Origin: Pomphorhynchus laevis
Taxonomy: Eukaryota; Acanthocephala; Palaeacanthocephala; Echinorhynchida; Pomphorhynchidae
Reading direction: 5' to 3'
Length of the DNA stretch: 64,000 bases
Assembly: GCA_012934845.2 (NCBI GenBank)
Contig: WNNJ02002846.1
Location: 1-64,000, forward strand
The translations under genes and the position numbers were made by a program. Under the pieces are notes generated by a model. That model ran no database searches. It was not told the origin of the DNA and saw nothing but the letters and a program-made list of their open reading frames with translations. This document shows positions 21,142 through 33,789 of the stretch, piece after piece (position 1 is the first letter of the stretch; each line of letters opens with the position of its first letter).

Positions 21142-22734
21142 AATTTATCTAAAGTCATATTACAAATGCTAATAAATAAATTGTAGATATAGAAACTTTG
21201 AAAATTTAACAAATGTACAATACAATTATTTACAAGATAGAATTAAAATATTTAAAATATTAAAAATATTTTTTTTGTAACAAATGTACAACAACTGGAA
21301 ATAAAATATATCTTGGGTGTCGGATTTTGTTTTAGCAATACAAAAGCCAGTAATTTGTTAGAATAAATCTTGATCATATCTTTACAGGATATCTTTACGG
21401 ATATTTTCGGTAACTAATGTTTGCGTCAACATGCAATTAAATATTTTCTTGTGTGAACTGTACAAGTTGGCGAGCAATTGTGTAACTGTAACGATTTAAT
21501 AAACGTGACGAGTTTAATTGTGACATTTAACAAGACCATTAGATTGTTAAACGAGTGATTACAAAAGAACGGCAGTTTAAATTTACTAATCTTTAATTTT
21601 AAAATCTAATTCATTATGGATTTTTCAAATCGATAGAAATAATGAAAGGAATTAAAATAGTTGTATAGCTCCAGCTATCATCTTCTAGAAATTACAAACT
21701 GATTATTTAAAAATAATAGCAAAAAGTTTTAAATATTCACATAATTTGTAATAGAAAAATACAGAAAAAAAAACAAAATATAATTGAATAGAAAACAAAA
21801 TTACCATTATAACAAAATTAAAACAAAATTACTATCATCTTCTAGAAATTACAAACTGATTATTTAAAAATAATAGCAAAAAGTTTTAAATATTCACATA
21901 ATTTGTAATAGAAAAATACAGAAAAAAAAACAAAATATAATTGAATAGAAAACAAATTACCATTCTAAAGGAAATACACGAGCTCACATATTAAAAATTA
22001 TTTTTTTCATACAAAAATCTCACCATATTTGTGTTACTTTAATTAATTTTAAATTTGTCATAATATAATTTGTAAATAATATAAATTTGTAAATAATATA
22101 AAGAAGAAAACAAAATTTTTTTCGAGATTACATTAAAAATAAAGTTTAAAAACAAGGTGTTTAATTAAAATTTAAAATAAAAAATGTTAAAACCAAGAAA
22201 TAAATTGTAAATATTTAAATCAATACAACTTCAAATATAAATTATTTAGTTTATTATAAATAATTAATAATATTAGCAAATATAATATTTTTAAATTAAT
22301 AATCAGTTTTATTATGTGACATAATATTATATCATTAATATATTATTAATAATTATTAATAAATATATTATTTATTAATAATGATAAACTAACTAAATTA
22401 TTAATTATTATAATTATTATTTATGATTATTTATCATTAATTATTATTGATGATATAAGTGTCTTGTACAATACCAAGGCTTATTATTAAAATAAGCAGC
22501 TTATATAATACGGAAGGATTATAATTATTTATGGTTATAAATAATATTAATAAAAGTTCTTAATAATATTAAGAAGTCTTGTTGTGTTCATTTTGTAATC
22601 AAATAGCCTGTTGTAATCAAAATATGGAGATAGAACTTGTAATTAAATTATTAGGAAATAGCAACTTTTATTTTTGGTATATTTCGGTAACAATTGTTTT
22701 TTAATAGTTGAAAATGATCTATTATTAATAAAGA
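21142..22734. other. Region upstream of GOGAT
   Basis: Would contain the promoter of the minus-strand gene. Apart from the 157-bp duplication it is A+T-rich with no motif I can defend. Confidence 0.4.
21675..21965 (+). repeat. Tandem duplication, period 157 bp
   Basis: 21675-21810 and 21832-21965 are practically identical, starting CTATCATCTTCTAGAAATTA. Recent duplication upstream of GOGAT. Confidence 0.85.
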
Positions 22735-22998
22735 ATTATTGGAGCTGGATCAAAGAAAATAGGAAATTTTTTATTGATATTTCACTAATTGGAGCTAGAT
22801 CAAATGAAAGAAGAAATTATTTATTTGATATTTCGTTAACCTATGCTAGCATCTTCAGAAAATTTTAATTTTCTGAAGATGCTATCAGAGGTTAACGAAA
22901 TATCGAATAAAATTTTCCAAATTTTTGATCATTTTATTTGGTTAGCAAAATATCAATAAAAAAATTTCCTATTTCCTTCGATCTAGCTCCAATAATTC
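22735..22998. repeat. Foldback of the CTGAAGAT/GAAATATC family, double motif per arm
   Basis: Centre near 22866. The outer ends TATTGGAGCTGGATC and GATCTAGCTCCAATAATT are mirror images. Cores lie at 22832-22860 (minus) and 22873-22902 (plus). Confidence 0.75.
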
Positions 22999-24559
22999 TA
23001 CAAAAATTGTTTTATTTGCTATTATAATCGAATTACTAATTGCATGTCAGTATTTATTAAAAGAGCAAATTATTTCTAACTTTATGATTTCCAAATTCAT
23101 ATTTTATCTGCATTTATGATCCGATATATAAACCTGCATTTTTAATTCAGCATATAAATTGAAATTAGGGTTTTGTTCAGAACGTGTAAATCATTAGCAT
23201 TGACAAAGTATATCCGTCAACTGCTGCCAAACTACTACTGAAGCGAAATTAAAAGAAACTAGTTTCTAGAAATAGAAATACTAGGGTGATCAGATTGTGT
23301 GAAACATCACTTTTACGGCCTATTGGTAAAATATGTAAATGCAAACTAAAGTCTGTAAATCTGTTTTAGAACACATAATAACGGTTTGGAAAACATAAGT
23401 GTATAGAAGACTTAACTTGTAATTATAAGCACTACATGTGTTGTAAGATTACTACATAATTTGTAGTAATCTTAATTGTTTAATCTTAATAAAATAATTA
23501 TGTTACTTTAAATTATTAAGAACAACTATTCTCGAAATAGAATTTTTGAAATATTGCATCTACAGCATATAATGATATAATTAAATATGCTTTATGCTAT
23601 AGCACTTTCGAATAGAAAAAGTACATACATTTAGAAATTCAAAAATGTTTCAAACAACAACGTCAAAGTCAAGTTAACAATTTGATTAAATTGAAGAAAT
23701 AAATTCAGTATTTCCAAAAAAGTTATTCTTAAATTATGAAATAAAAAATATAAATACTTATATTAATTTATATATTAAATATAAATATAAATACGAGTAA
23801 TTAGGAAAATTACTCGTTTTAAAAATAAATATTAATTTATTAGTTCCTGTCAAAATATAAATTAAACTAAAAACATGTATATGAAAGTAAAAAAATGTTT
23901 TTGAGTAAAAAATTTAAATTTAGCAGCTGGAAAGTTGATGATTTCAGGAATTGTAGCATAATCTGTGCAGGTGCTACCATATTCATGGCAGGTATTTGTC
24001 ACTATTTTTTTTATTTTCTATTTAATTTCACAAATTTTTGACATTTTGCCACAAATTTATTCACAATTATTTAAAAATTTATTTAAACTATTAAGCGAAT
24101 AAAATTTTAGGAAGGATAATAAACAATATGCTTTGTATTAAAATAAGGTACACTAGATAATATTATTTTATTATTTTATTATTTTTTGTCAGAAATACTA
24201 AGACTGTGTATTCGTAAAACGACATTATTTTTCTGCTTATTTTTAAACAAATGTGATGAATTTTTTCCATTTCTTATAATATTATCAAAATATTAAATTT
24301 ACGATATTAAATTTCAATTTTAAATTTTAATTTGATATAAATATTAATAATATGCTTTGTATTAGAATAAGAAACACTAATAGAAGGAGCTATCCTGCTT
24401 CTCTTCCGTCTCACATACGGCTACTCTGACCGATCCTCTATTTGACATTTCCCTAACATCGATACCTGACTCCGCATCGTATAATTCCATTCTTGAATCT
24501 TCTTTTACACACTCCTCGTTCAACTACGAATAAAATAGTACACTAAATTATTAAATTTC

Positions 24560-25130
24560 ATCAGAGGAAATACGTCATTAACACGTATTTGGCCTCGCTG
24601 CTATGTTGTATTGATGAATAAGGGCCGAAACCTGATTACATAGCATTTTCTCCTGATGACCTCTAGTTCTTATTCCTATCGTCTTTTATTTATTAGTCAA
24701 TTGATAAAAATTGACTTTTATTTAAAATTTTAATTTTTTATTTTTACTTAATATAAATTAAAAATCTTAAAACAATTATTTATTTTATTATTTTATTATT
24801 AAATTTTAATTTTAAATTTAAAATAATGTTTTAATATTTATACAATATTTAAATTTAAATTTTAAATTTTGACTTGATATAAATATAAATTAGGTAACAT
24901 GTTATACAATAATATGGTATAATATTATATAATACTAATAATATTATTATTATTTACTAATACTATAATATTAGTATACTATTATACTAATATTATATAT
25001 AATATTATATACTAATATTTTTATATACTATAAAATCTTATATAATCATTTATTATTTATCTTTATTTTTAATTTATATATTGTATAAAATACTTAGACT
25101 CAGTTATCTGATCTGGTTTGTTCTACTAAC
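24560..25130 (+). repeat. Repeat family A copy with CTGCTATG/CATAGCA hairpin
   Basis: Begins near GAGGAAATACGTCATTA, has GCTGCTATGTTG at about 24597-24608, GGGCCGAAACCTGAT at 24622-24636 and ACATAGCA closing a hairpin, then CTCCTGATGACCTCTA, and ends in ACTTAGACTCAGTTATCTGA at about 25110. It shares this order with the copies at 3490-3930 (plus) and at 31.8, 32.2, 34.2 and 50.75 kb (minus). Confidence 0.7.
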
Positions 25131-25159
25131 AAGTTATTATTGACTAGTGCACTTGGTTT

Positions 25160-25345
25160 TCCCGGTTATATAACCTCTGTAGGAAATACTGAAACTATGT
25201 ATTATTGGTACATACTATAATTTTAATTTAAGAAGTTATTTAAGAAGTTAAATTAAGAAGTTATTTAAGAAGTTAAATTAAGAAGTTATATTACCCTGTA
25301 ATATAACCTCTGTAGGAAATACTGAAACTATGTATTATTGGTACA
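25160..25345 (+). repeat. Duplicated TATAACCTCTGTAGGAAATA block around an AAGTTATTTAAG minisatellite
   Basis: A roughly 45-bp block occurs at 25165-25210 and 25301-25346. Between them lie repeated AAGTTATTTAAG / AAGTTAAATTAAG units (25230-25290). Confidence 0.75.
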
Positions 25346-25439
25346 AGTTTGGTAATATAATTAGGTTTCCATTTCTTACAATGGAGAAGTATAAATCAAC
25401 AAAATATTATTAAAATATTAAATTTACGGCATTACCTTT

Positions 25440-25520
25440 CGCCATAAAATGAAATGAGTAAAATGAAATGAAATGAAAAAATAAAATAAAATGAAAAGTA
25501 AAATAAAATAAAATTTCGTG
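25440..25520 (+). repeat. Low-complexity (AAATG/AAATA)n
   Basis: Repeats of AAATGAAATG, AAAATAAAAT and related words. Simple sequence. Confidence 0.7.
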
Positions 25521-26673
25521 AGTAAAATAGTTGAGGAAAGTTCAATATTACAAATAAATGTTTACAATTAGGTAATATATTTGTTGATCTTAGTTACGTT
25601 GCTGATTATATATGATAAAAATATTGGAATTTTATACTAATGAATTAGAAATGTCGATACATTGATTCTTATCAGCACGTCCAAATTAAAAGTATAATTC
25701 AGATTGCTAGAAGGCATATTGGCAATTAAATACCTTAAGATATTTACACGATATAGTGAATCACAGTCATAATTTTGTCGACCCATTGAGCTTAAAAGGC
25801 TCATTCACAAAATATGGATACCGATTGGACACTTTAGATAATAAATATAGTAATTCATAAATGCTACCATTTTTAATACTCATGGAGATGTAAAAAAGAA
25901 AAAAGAAAATTCTTTCAATAAGTTTATTAAAAAATGTATCTTATCTAAAATAACGCTTTCGCTTTGATAATTTGTAAAAAAACATTTATAGGTACATTAC
26001 CACACTATTATTGAAAGTTTGGTTAACAATATCAATATGTCATAATTTTGAGAAACAAAAATTTTTAATAAAAAAAATAACAATTATTTTTCGCGACAAA
26101 TATCAAACGTCATATTCATACATCCAGCTACTAAATTTGATTTTTTTACTAGACATATTTATAATTTTCGTAAATTTTGAACTCTTTACAGAATCATCTT
26201 GGTAATGGAAAATTAACTTCTTAATTTTACATAATTTTTAATGATTTTTTAGTAAAATTATTTAATTTTTTAGTCCATGGCCCGATTCTAAAGTTTATCA
26301 GAATTCGAAACGCAAAATTATTTTTAAATTTATCTAGTTACTGTTTTTACATCAGCAGTAAAAACAAAACATTTTGTTTAATATAATTATTATGGAATTA
26401 ACACAATTTGAGTTGATGAACAAATTGTCTTGCGTTTTTCTGTTGATTTTAGTGAAATAAAAAAAATTAATTTAATTCTGATTAACCATTTCAAAACTAT
26501 ACGTTTAGTAAATGGATCAGAATCATTTATTTAAAAGCTTCCAGTACTTTCTGAAAGCGATTATTCGATTATTTAAACGCATTACCTTTGTATTTCCTAG
26601 CCAATTAATATGCCGGCACTTCTTTTATGGCGTTATAAAGCAGTCATTACTAGTGTAGGCAAGTAAATTTAGC

Positions 26674-27864
26674 ATGTCGGAGCGTTCAAAGAACTCAATG
26701 AAAACTAATTTTCCTGCCAATGCAATAAACGAGGTAAGTGGAGATTTAGGTTCTCTTGAATATATTCCGGAGGGTGAACTTCCCCCGGTACCAAAATTAT
26801 CCAACCTGGTGATTATCAGACTTTTGGTGCCTCTGGAAAGGCAGAACATGTTCAATGTTTTTATAAGAGGCTTTGCTCATCGATTTAAAAAAAGGATATT
26901 GTTCAATGCGATTAAATATTATGAATCTGAGATTAAAATCTCATTCTGCACTCCTGATCTGGCAATGTCGTACGTCGACTACTTTAAAAAAGAGCATTCG
27001 GAACAAGGTATAATTGCTTCCAAACCAATCCTGGCAACAATAAAGATAAATAATATGCCCACATACATTTCAGAAGAAGATATATCAGCCCTAGAAACTG
27101 ATTACAAAATCTCTAACGTGCGCTTTATAAAAGGGATTAAAGGCTTCCCCATTCCCGTGGCGTTCTGCAATGCACCGGTTGATGAAGCTCTAAAACTATC
27201 GATTTCAACATGCAATCCTTTTATGGGGTATAATTTGAGATTTTCAATAATCGAAACCGACTCACTAACGTACCCTCACTGCAACAATTGTCATCAGTGG
27301 GGGCATTGGTCCACTGGATGTTCTTTACCACATAAGTGCGGCGTGTGTGGTACAACTGCTATACATCCTGAGAAGTGCGAAAGTAAGCCATTTTGCGCAA
27401 ACTGCGGTGGTGAGCACCCCGCATGGTCAAAAAAATGTAAAATCTTTAAGGCGTACCAAAAGAGACACAGGGGTGGAACAGCAAAACCGACTAGCTTCGT
27501 GGAAGCTGTCTCGTCTAACAAGAATGACGACAGGATGCCGGACACAGAAATTCTTAAACTTATTGAAATGCAGCATCAGGCATCAATGATTCAACTTGAA
27601 AAATTGGTCCAAAAATTGGTGGGTCAATTAGCGGAATCCTTCCGTTCTCCTCCTTCTGGGAAGACCAACAATATTAAGAAGCCACCAAAATCTAAGAAAC
27701 GAAACGGGTCAGCGCTAAGCATAGCCGCTCTAAAGCTTGCTCGGAAGGATTCGATCTGGGCTATGGCTAACGAGGGAAATGAAGATATCGCCCGTGGGCA
27801 AGCGACTCCATTTGTCGTGACGGGAAGCGGTAAAGGCGACTTTTCCGCCTCTAGTTGCGACTAG
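26674..27864 (+). CDS. LINE copy A ORF1, gag-like nucleic-acid-binding protein
   Basis: 396 residues, open throughout. The N-terminal half (about residues 30-190) is a domain with LPPVPKLSNLVIIRLL and paired segments resembling an RRM/PRE_C2HC-type fold. Three zinc knuckles follow near residues 208-256: CNNCHQWGHWSTGC (CX2CX4HX4C), CGVCGTTAIHPEKC and CANCGGEHPAWSKKC. A basic tail with KPPKSKKRNGS follows. Expected to bind LINE RNA. ORF2 starts 34 bases after its stop. Confidence 0.9.
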   Translation: MSERSKNSMKTNFPANAINEVSGDLGSLEYIPEGELPPVPKLSNLVIIRLLVPLERQNMFNVFIRGFAHRFKKRILFNAIKYYESEIKISFCTPDLAMSYVDYFKKEHSEQGIIASKPILATIKINNMPTYISEEDISALETDYKISNVRFIKGIKGFPIPVAFCNAPVDEALKLSISTCNPFMGYNLRFSIIETDSLTYPHCNNCHQWGHWSTGCSLPHKCGVCGTTAIHPEKCESKPFCANCGGEHPAWSKKCKIFKAYQKRHRGGTAKPTSFVEAVSSNKNDDRMPDTEILKLIEMQHQASMIQLEKLVQKLVGQLAESFRSPPSGKTNNIKKPPKSKKRNGSALSIAALKLARKDSIWAMANEGNEDIARGQATPFVVTGSGKGDFSASSCD

Positions 27865-27898
27865 GTGGAGGGCGTCCCACTTCGGTAACACTTACGCA

Positions 27899-30359
27899 AT
27901 GGGAAGTAATCAAGGACCTTTTTCACTGAATATCCTTCAGTGGAATTCGGGAGGTGCTTCCGCCCTTAGCCTTCTATCTGGTAGAGATGCAGATGTTATA
28001 GTCCTTCAGGAGACGCGGTCTATCCGTCTCCCCCAGGATATTACTCGATTTATCCCTAAGCACATATACACCCACTTTACTCCTTACATAACCCCCCCCC
28101 TCACTCCTCTTCATCACAAGGTCTTTTAACCCTAGTAAAAAGCTCCTTAAGATCATCCATCCTATTAAACTACTCTTGTCCAGCCCTATCTTGTTTAGCT
28201 ATATCACTTTGTAAGAACGGTAAGCGTATAAGCATAGCCAATGTCTATATTCGGCCAGGAGAAATTCACAAGAACCGTGACCTCCTGGATCAAATATTGG
28301 GGAGCGGTTATGACATGTTACTTGGTGACTTCAACGACAGAACTGGTCGTTGGATTAATGCAGCACTCCGCAGAGCAAGGATCGACTATCTTATTCATAA
28401 ACCACCTTCCCCAACCTTTCATTGCTCTACAACAAATTCTCTCCTCGACATATTACTGCTACATAAGATGTGGTTGTTGAAACCCATTTGCACCGAGCAG
28501 TCGCGTCAACAACAGACCACCTCTCATGACCTAATTCGCTGGCGGCTAGAGGACGATACGTTGCTTAGAAGAAGGTTTCACTTTGATCCTATTAGAGTGG
28601 CCTTCTTTCAGGCAGCTATCCAACTCTTCCCCAGAATTGGAATTGAGAGTTTGACCGAATTTAATTCCTACCTCTCATCGCAAGCTACCGCGATCCTTTC
28701 GACTACCTATAAAGGTCGAATATACAATCCTACTCCAACAAAGCTCAAGGTCCTAGCTAAAATGTTGCACCTTCCCAATCTCTCTGTTTCCGCCAGACAT
28801 ATCCTCTCGAATGAATATTGGAGCTCTAGATATAGGCTCCAGCTGAGCAGGGATAGGGCAAGCATTGCTCACCAAAACCCTTCTCAGGCTTCCTTCTGGA
28901 AGATATTCAAGAAGGAGAAGTTTGTTTGCTGGTAGGATAGAGCTTTGGTTTGGATTGGTAGCATAGGCCTTGACAAAGTTTTAGAGGAGTCACTTTCCTT
29001 ACATAATTATGGAGCCACTCATTCTCCCCAACCAATCCCGCCTTGGTGTGACTTCAGGAGTAGGGACTTATCTGTTACAGATATCCTTAACTCCTGGGGA
29101 CCACTCCCGGGCACCTCCAAATCCCACGCGCCACTCACCACTCGTGTCTGTCAGCTTTTGACATACAGTCAGAGAAAGGAGGTCGCCATCACAATGCTAT
29201 TAGCCTCCCCGTCTGACATAGCGGAAATCAACATCAGCCGTCGAGTTTTTTTACCTAAAAAGAGATTAATCACTTGTCCTAAAGATCTGCGGCCCATCTC
29301 GATTCAAAACGCCCTCATATCCATCTACGAGAAAGCGCTTGCGCGTAGAATCCGCGTTCATTTATGTAGGCGTAATTTGATCCCACCGAGTTTTCATGGG
29401 TTTGTCAAAGGGCGCTCGGTCCATTCAGCAATTGGTGAAGTGCATCAGTTTTGTCAGGATAATAGTCATCAGCTTGCTGTGGCTGTTTTTCTTGATTTTT
29501 CAGCTGCATTTGACCGGATCTCCATTCCCTTCGTTATCTCCTCTCTCAGGTCCCTCGGGTTGCCTGCGAGAATTGTTAACAGGGTGGAGATATTGTTGTA
29601 CACCAAGCGGTTCTACTATGAAGACGACCCTGATGCGCGTCAGTTCTACCCTATTACAGGTGTACCTCAAGGATCCCCACTTTCTCCTATCTTATATCTT
29701 GCTGCATCCATTGTATTATTTAAGAATTTTAAACGTGATCAACATCTAGTGGTATATGCTGATGATACCACAGCCTTGTTCTCTGGACGCAGGTGCAAAG
29801 ATGTAATCTCTGACATCAGCCGTTTCTTTTTAAGATTAAAAGATCAGTTGCCCCCATCCAATCTTATTTTAAACTCCTCTAAATCACAGGTGGTTGTCTT
29901 TAATGGCGTTCCTGCCACCAAAAAGAAACTTAAGAGACTAGCACTCTCTACACTCTCCTCCATTTTGCAGCATCAACCACTCCCCATCTTCACGAGTCGA
30001 GTAAAATATCAGGGGTTCACCGTTACGGTGAATTGGTCGGCGAAAGCTGACCTGGATAGACTTAAACGTATCCTGAAGAAAGCTAGGTGGGCTCTGAAAC
30101 GGGCCCAGCATCTGTCATTGAATGGGATAACCCAAGTGCGCCTCTGGGTACTTGGGCTATCTCGGGATTAGTCTTCTTCTCACGAGGACGTCCCCCAGAA
30201 CAAAGACTAAGGTTTCTCAAGCTCCTCATCTCGAGATTACCAACCATAGTCCGCCTTGACTGGACTCTTAGGTGTGTGAGAGACCCCGAATGCTTCAGTC
30301 AGAGGGCGGCGCGCTGGTGCGGCCGAAGGGCTCAGATCCCTATGGACCTGAGGCCGTGA
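27899..30359 (+). pseudogene. LINE copy A ORF2: endonuclease + reverse transcriptase, broken
   Basis: The apurinic-like endonuclease shows ILQWNSGG, VIVLQETR and LLGDFNDRTGRW. The reverse transcriptase shows FLDFSAAFDR, GVPQGSPLSPI, VVYADDTTALF and a later VKYQGFTV. The end is PMDLRP. Relative to its sisters there is a 2-base gain in a C-run near 28092-28100, an in-frame TAG at 28933-28935 (Lys in the sisters) and a 1-base loss near 30149. No RNase H domain is recognisable. Confidence 0.9.
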
Positions 30360-30504
30360 ATATAAGTTGAAGATTTCAAAATACACGTCGTGAACAGTTT
30401 CTATTTTAAGTTGTCTTTTGCATGTTTTTGTTTCTTAAGTTTTTATCAGTTATATAGTTATTAATAAAACCCTTACTTACTTACTTACTTACTAGTGTAG
30501 GCAA

Positions 30505-31800
30505 ACTATAAATCCTCAAAGCTAATAACAAACTTTAACAGATCGGCATCTGTAATGGTTTTATTTTATACAGTAAATGCTAATGATGCTAAATACAGCA
30601 GTATTTTCATCTTAATATTCAATTGATAAATTTTCAAGTATATAATTTAAAATCAGGGTCCTAATAAAATATTTAATTTTTAAATTAAATTTTCAATTTA
30701 CAACTGAAATTTAAAATACGCAAATTATCTGAAAGAAATATTTACCCGAAATAGAATTAAAACTAGTGTAAAAAAATATTTGTTAGGTACTTATTTCTGG
30801 AACTTATGAGCCAACTTGACATTTCACAAACTGGTACGAAACTCGCATTTATTATCGATAATAATCTGGTTCCTTAAAAATTACTTTCTTCTACATCCAA
30901 AACAGAAATGCAGAATTTATTGCAGATACGAGTATGATTGTGAAGAGATAAAAATCATATCAAGATAGACCACATTGACAGGAGCTACACACTGTTGGTG
31001 CAGTATTTGTTATTCATAACACAAAAGCTAGACACGTGTATAGATATAGTAGGGACTCTGAAACATTTAAAATATATTTTGATGCATGTAATATAGAGTT
31101 ATATCGAAATTATCTTCTAAGTTTATTCACGTCTACAATTGCTACTTTCTGGAAATGGCCTAATCCAGATTAAATAGCAGTTATTTTTATTTATCCCTTG
31201 AATGCTGTGTCGCATACAAAACAGTGAATTTTCAATGTAATCTCACTGTTACTCATATATGTAATCATTTCCCATTTCATTCCATTGTAAATTAAAGAAT
31301 GCTTTCGTAGCCTGTGAAAATAAATTAATTGTGTTAGATTTCTGCCTGGATTTAAAAAAAGAAATCGAAAAACAAGCGATAAAAATCAATTTGTGAATAA
31401 AATTGCTGAAATGTAGATAAATACAAATTCAATATAAATTCAATACTAAGCATATAGAAAATACATGTGAGTATACTCAAGGATTTACAACTAGCCAAAT
31501 GTGATCTAATAACAACTTATAAAATCGAAGATTATTAATTTGATAAATTGCTATTTAAAACCTTAAAATCATGAATAAAAGTATAATTAGTAAGTCTTCA
31601 AATATTTGGAAACTTAATATTTGTACAAAAGAAATTTTCAATGCTCAGAGCAATTTACTCTCTGCCAGCTTTTGATTAATTTGAACATTAGATAATTCCA
31701 ATAAATCACAGATTGTTTTAGTTTATGTTCGGGTTTCATTAACAAACATACAAGGATTACAAGATATAAGATAACGAATAAATTATAAATTTATAAATTT
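30505..31800. other. A+T-rich, nothing recognised
   Basis: Downstream of LINE copy A. No frame above chance and no paired repeats seen. Confidence 0.45.
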
Positions 31801-31804
31801 ATAA

Positions 31805-32140
31805 CTTATCAAATCAGCTAACTGAGTCTACGTATTTAATATAATTATAAACTAAACAAAACATAATAATGCTAAATCAAAATTTAATAATTAAATAATA
31901 AAATTAATAATTGTTTTTAGATTTTCTATAATTTAAATCAACTTAAAATAAAAAATTTAAATTTAAAATAAACGTCATTTTTATGAATTGACTAATAAAT
32001 AACATATGTTGTATCAAAATAAGGATTAGAGGTCATCAGGAGGAACTGCTATGCTATCAGGTTTATCTATTATTCTTCGAACCAACATAGCAGCGGGGCC
32101 AAATACGTGCTAAGGACGTATTTCTTCTGTTTAAATTTGA
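31805..32140 (-). repeat. Repeat family A copy
   Basis: Reverse of the 24.56-kb copy: the end motif (CAGCTAACTGAGTCTACG) lies near 31812 and the hairpin arms CTGCTATG and CATAGCAG lie near 32045 and 32085. An A+T-rich interior joins them. Confidence 0.7.
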
Positions 32141-32199
32141 TTATATAGTATCTTATTCTAATACAAGGTATATTATTATAATATAATATTTTAATATAA

Positions 32200-32500
32200 T
32201 TAAAAAATAAACAAAACATAATAATGCTAAATCAAAATTTAATAATTAAATAATAAAATTAATAATTGTTTTTAGATTTTATATAATTTAAATCAAGTTA
32301 AAAAAATGAAATTTAAAATAAACGTCATTTTTATGAATTGACTAATAAATAACAGAAATGTATCAGAATAAGAATTAGAGGTCATTAGGAGGAACTGCTA
32401 TGCTATCAGGTTTCGGACCCTATTCCTTGACCAAACATAGCAGCGGGGCCAAATACGTTTAAATGACGTAATTCCTCTGATTCAATTTGATTCAACATGC
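32200..32500 (-). repeat. Repeat family A copy, in tandem with the previous one
   Basis: The 32205-32490 stretch repeats 31855-32130 (same AACAAAACATAATAATGC start, same hairpin arms near 32395-32445). Together they look like a local tandem duplication of the element's 3' part. Confidence 0.65.
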
Positions 32501-32504
32501 TAAT

Positions 32505-33255
32505 GATGTATTTCCTCTTAAATAACTATCTAGTATCTTATTCTAATACAAAGTATATTATTTATTATCCATCCATAAAAATTTGCCACTTAAGAGTTTT
32601 AATTTATTCTTTATATTATTGTGTTGATTTATATATTTTACTATTTTCTGCTTGATGTTAGTAAGAAATTGGTTTGAATTCTATCACACAATTTTATCGA
32701 GTTACTTTCAAAATATCGATTTGATAAACTATTGAATTATTTAATGCATTAAAAATATCAATGGCTTTAAATACGATAAAATTGCGAGTAGCCAGAAGTA
32801 TCAAAAATTAACGTTTATTATGAAACATCAAAATATTATCAAAAATAAATTTAAACTCCTAAGCGGGTGAATTTTATGAATGGATAATAAACAATATGCT
32901 TTGCATTAGAATAAGATACACTAGATAATTAAATTTCGCAATTGGAAATACATCATGGCCCGCTGTATGTTGGGTTGATTAATATGTGCCAAAATATAAT
33001 TAAATGTAAATAATTATGTTTAATAATATTAAACATAATTATCATAATTAAATATAATTTTTATTATATAAATATATTATGTTAATATATAAAATATAAA
33101 TTTTGATTTCATAAAAATTGTGTTACATGAAATTTCAAATACAGAACATCTTAAGATGAAGATTTCCATCTTTTAATGATTTACTTGTAGTACAAAATAG
33201 AATAATCCGGAAAATTGTTAATACTTTAAGGGTGATTCAAAGAGTAAATCATTGT
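32505..33255. other. A+T-rich, nothing recognised
   Basis: Between family A copies and the candidate exon at 33259. Contains further short scraps of family A wording near 32880-32990. Confidence 0.4.
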
Positions 33256-33258
33256 AAA

Positions 33259-33350
33259 CTATTCCACCGGAGAATAATAACCACGCTCTATGTATTTAGT
33301 CACATTGGGTAGTAATAAATTACTGAATGTTAAAGCATGAGCATCTAATT
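33259..33350 (-). CDS. Candidate terminal exon of an unrecognised gene
   Basis: After the acceptor actatag come two bases completing a codon, then LDAHALTFSNLLLPNVTKYI, ERGYYSPVE and TAG. The composition is protein-like against very A+T-rich flanks. The relation to the exon at 33790-33891 is unproven. Confidence 0.38.
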
Positions 33351-33394
33351 CTATAGTATTTGATTATAATGCATTTGATTAGGGTATTCCTCAG

Positions 33395-33560
33395 TGCATG
33401 AGGTATTCCTCAATTAGGTTTCGGTACCTATTCATCAACACAACATGGCAGCAGGGCATGCTATGGCTCAGCTGTGGTAAAGAAAATATTGAAGGTAAAT
33501 ACAAAGAGTAATTGTAATTTAATCAGGTTTCGGCACCTATTCCTCATTGAGGTATTCCTC
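33395..33560. repeat. Scrambled remnants of repeat family A
   Basis: CAGGTTTCGGTACCTATTC and ACATGGCAGCAGGGC occur here with short duplicated pieces (GAGGTATTCCTCAAT repeated near 33400 and 33555). Fragmented. Confidence 0.45.
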
Positions 33561-33789
33561 AATACATAGAAGAGTGACATGTAATGGCATGGATAAAATA
33601 AATTCGATAAATTGCTTAATTAAATTGATTTTAGTAAAAAAAACTAATTTCAAGTCATATTGAATTGGTAATGTAAAAGCAAAACCTTAACAAAAGGCTT
33701 ATTAATGGAATATGGCCATTTCTGCTGATAACTAAATAAATATCAAGTATTCTGAAATTATAAAAAAGTGGTAACATATGGACGTTTAC

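Larger units (their letters stand above)
23000..26640. other. A+T-rich intergenic stretch
   Basis: Holds repeat family A and the repeats near 25.2-25.5 kb. A pyrimidine-rich, less A+T-biased patch at 24385-24530 (CCTGCTTCTCTTCCGTCTCA) resembles a LINE C-terminus (SLPSHIRLL) only faintly. Confidence 0.45.
26663..30490 (+). mobile_element. LINE copy A, near full length, with target-site duplication
   Basis: A non-LTR retrotransposon of the Jockey/I-like kind (exact clade not assigned): a gag-like ORF1 with CCHC fingers, ORF2 with endonuclease plus reverse transcriptase, and a (TTAC)n tail. A 14-bp direct repeat, ACTAGTGTAGGCAA, flanks it at 26649-26662 and 30491-30504, proving insertion by target-primed reverse transcription. 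Its 5' end is only 11 bases before the ORF1 ATG, so it is slightly shorter at the 5' end than the copies at 53.7-61.6 kb. ORF1 is intact; ORF2 has three breaks, so this copy is not autonomous. Confidence 0.93.

Noticed and set aside
24385-24530. Pyrimidine-rich patch whose frame contains SLPSHIRLL, like a LINE C-terminus
   Set aside because: Too short and broken to call an element.
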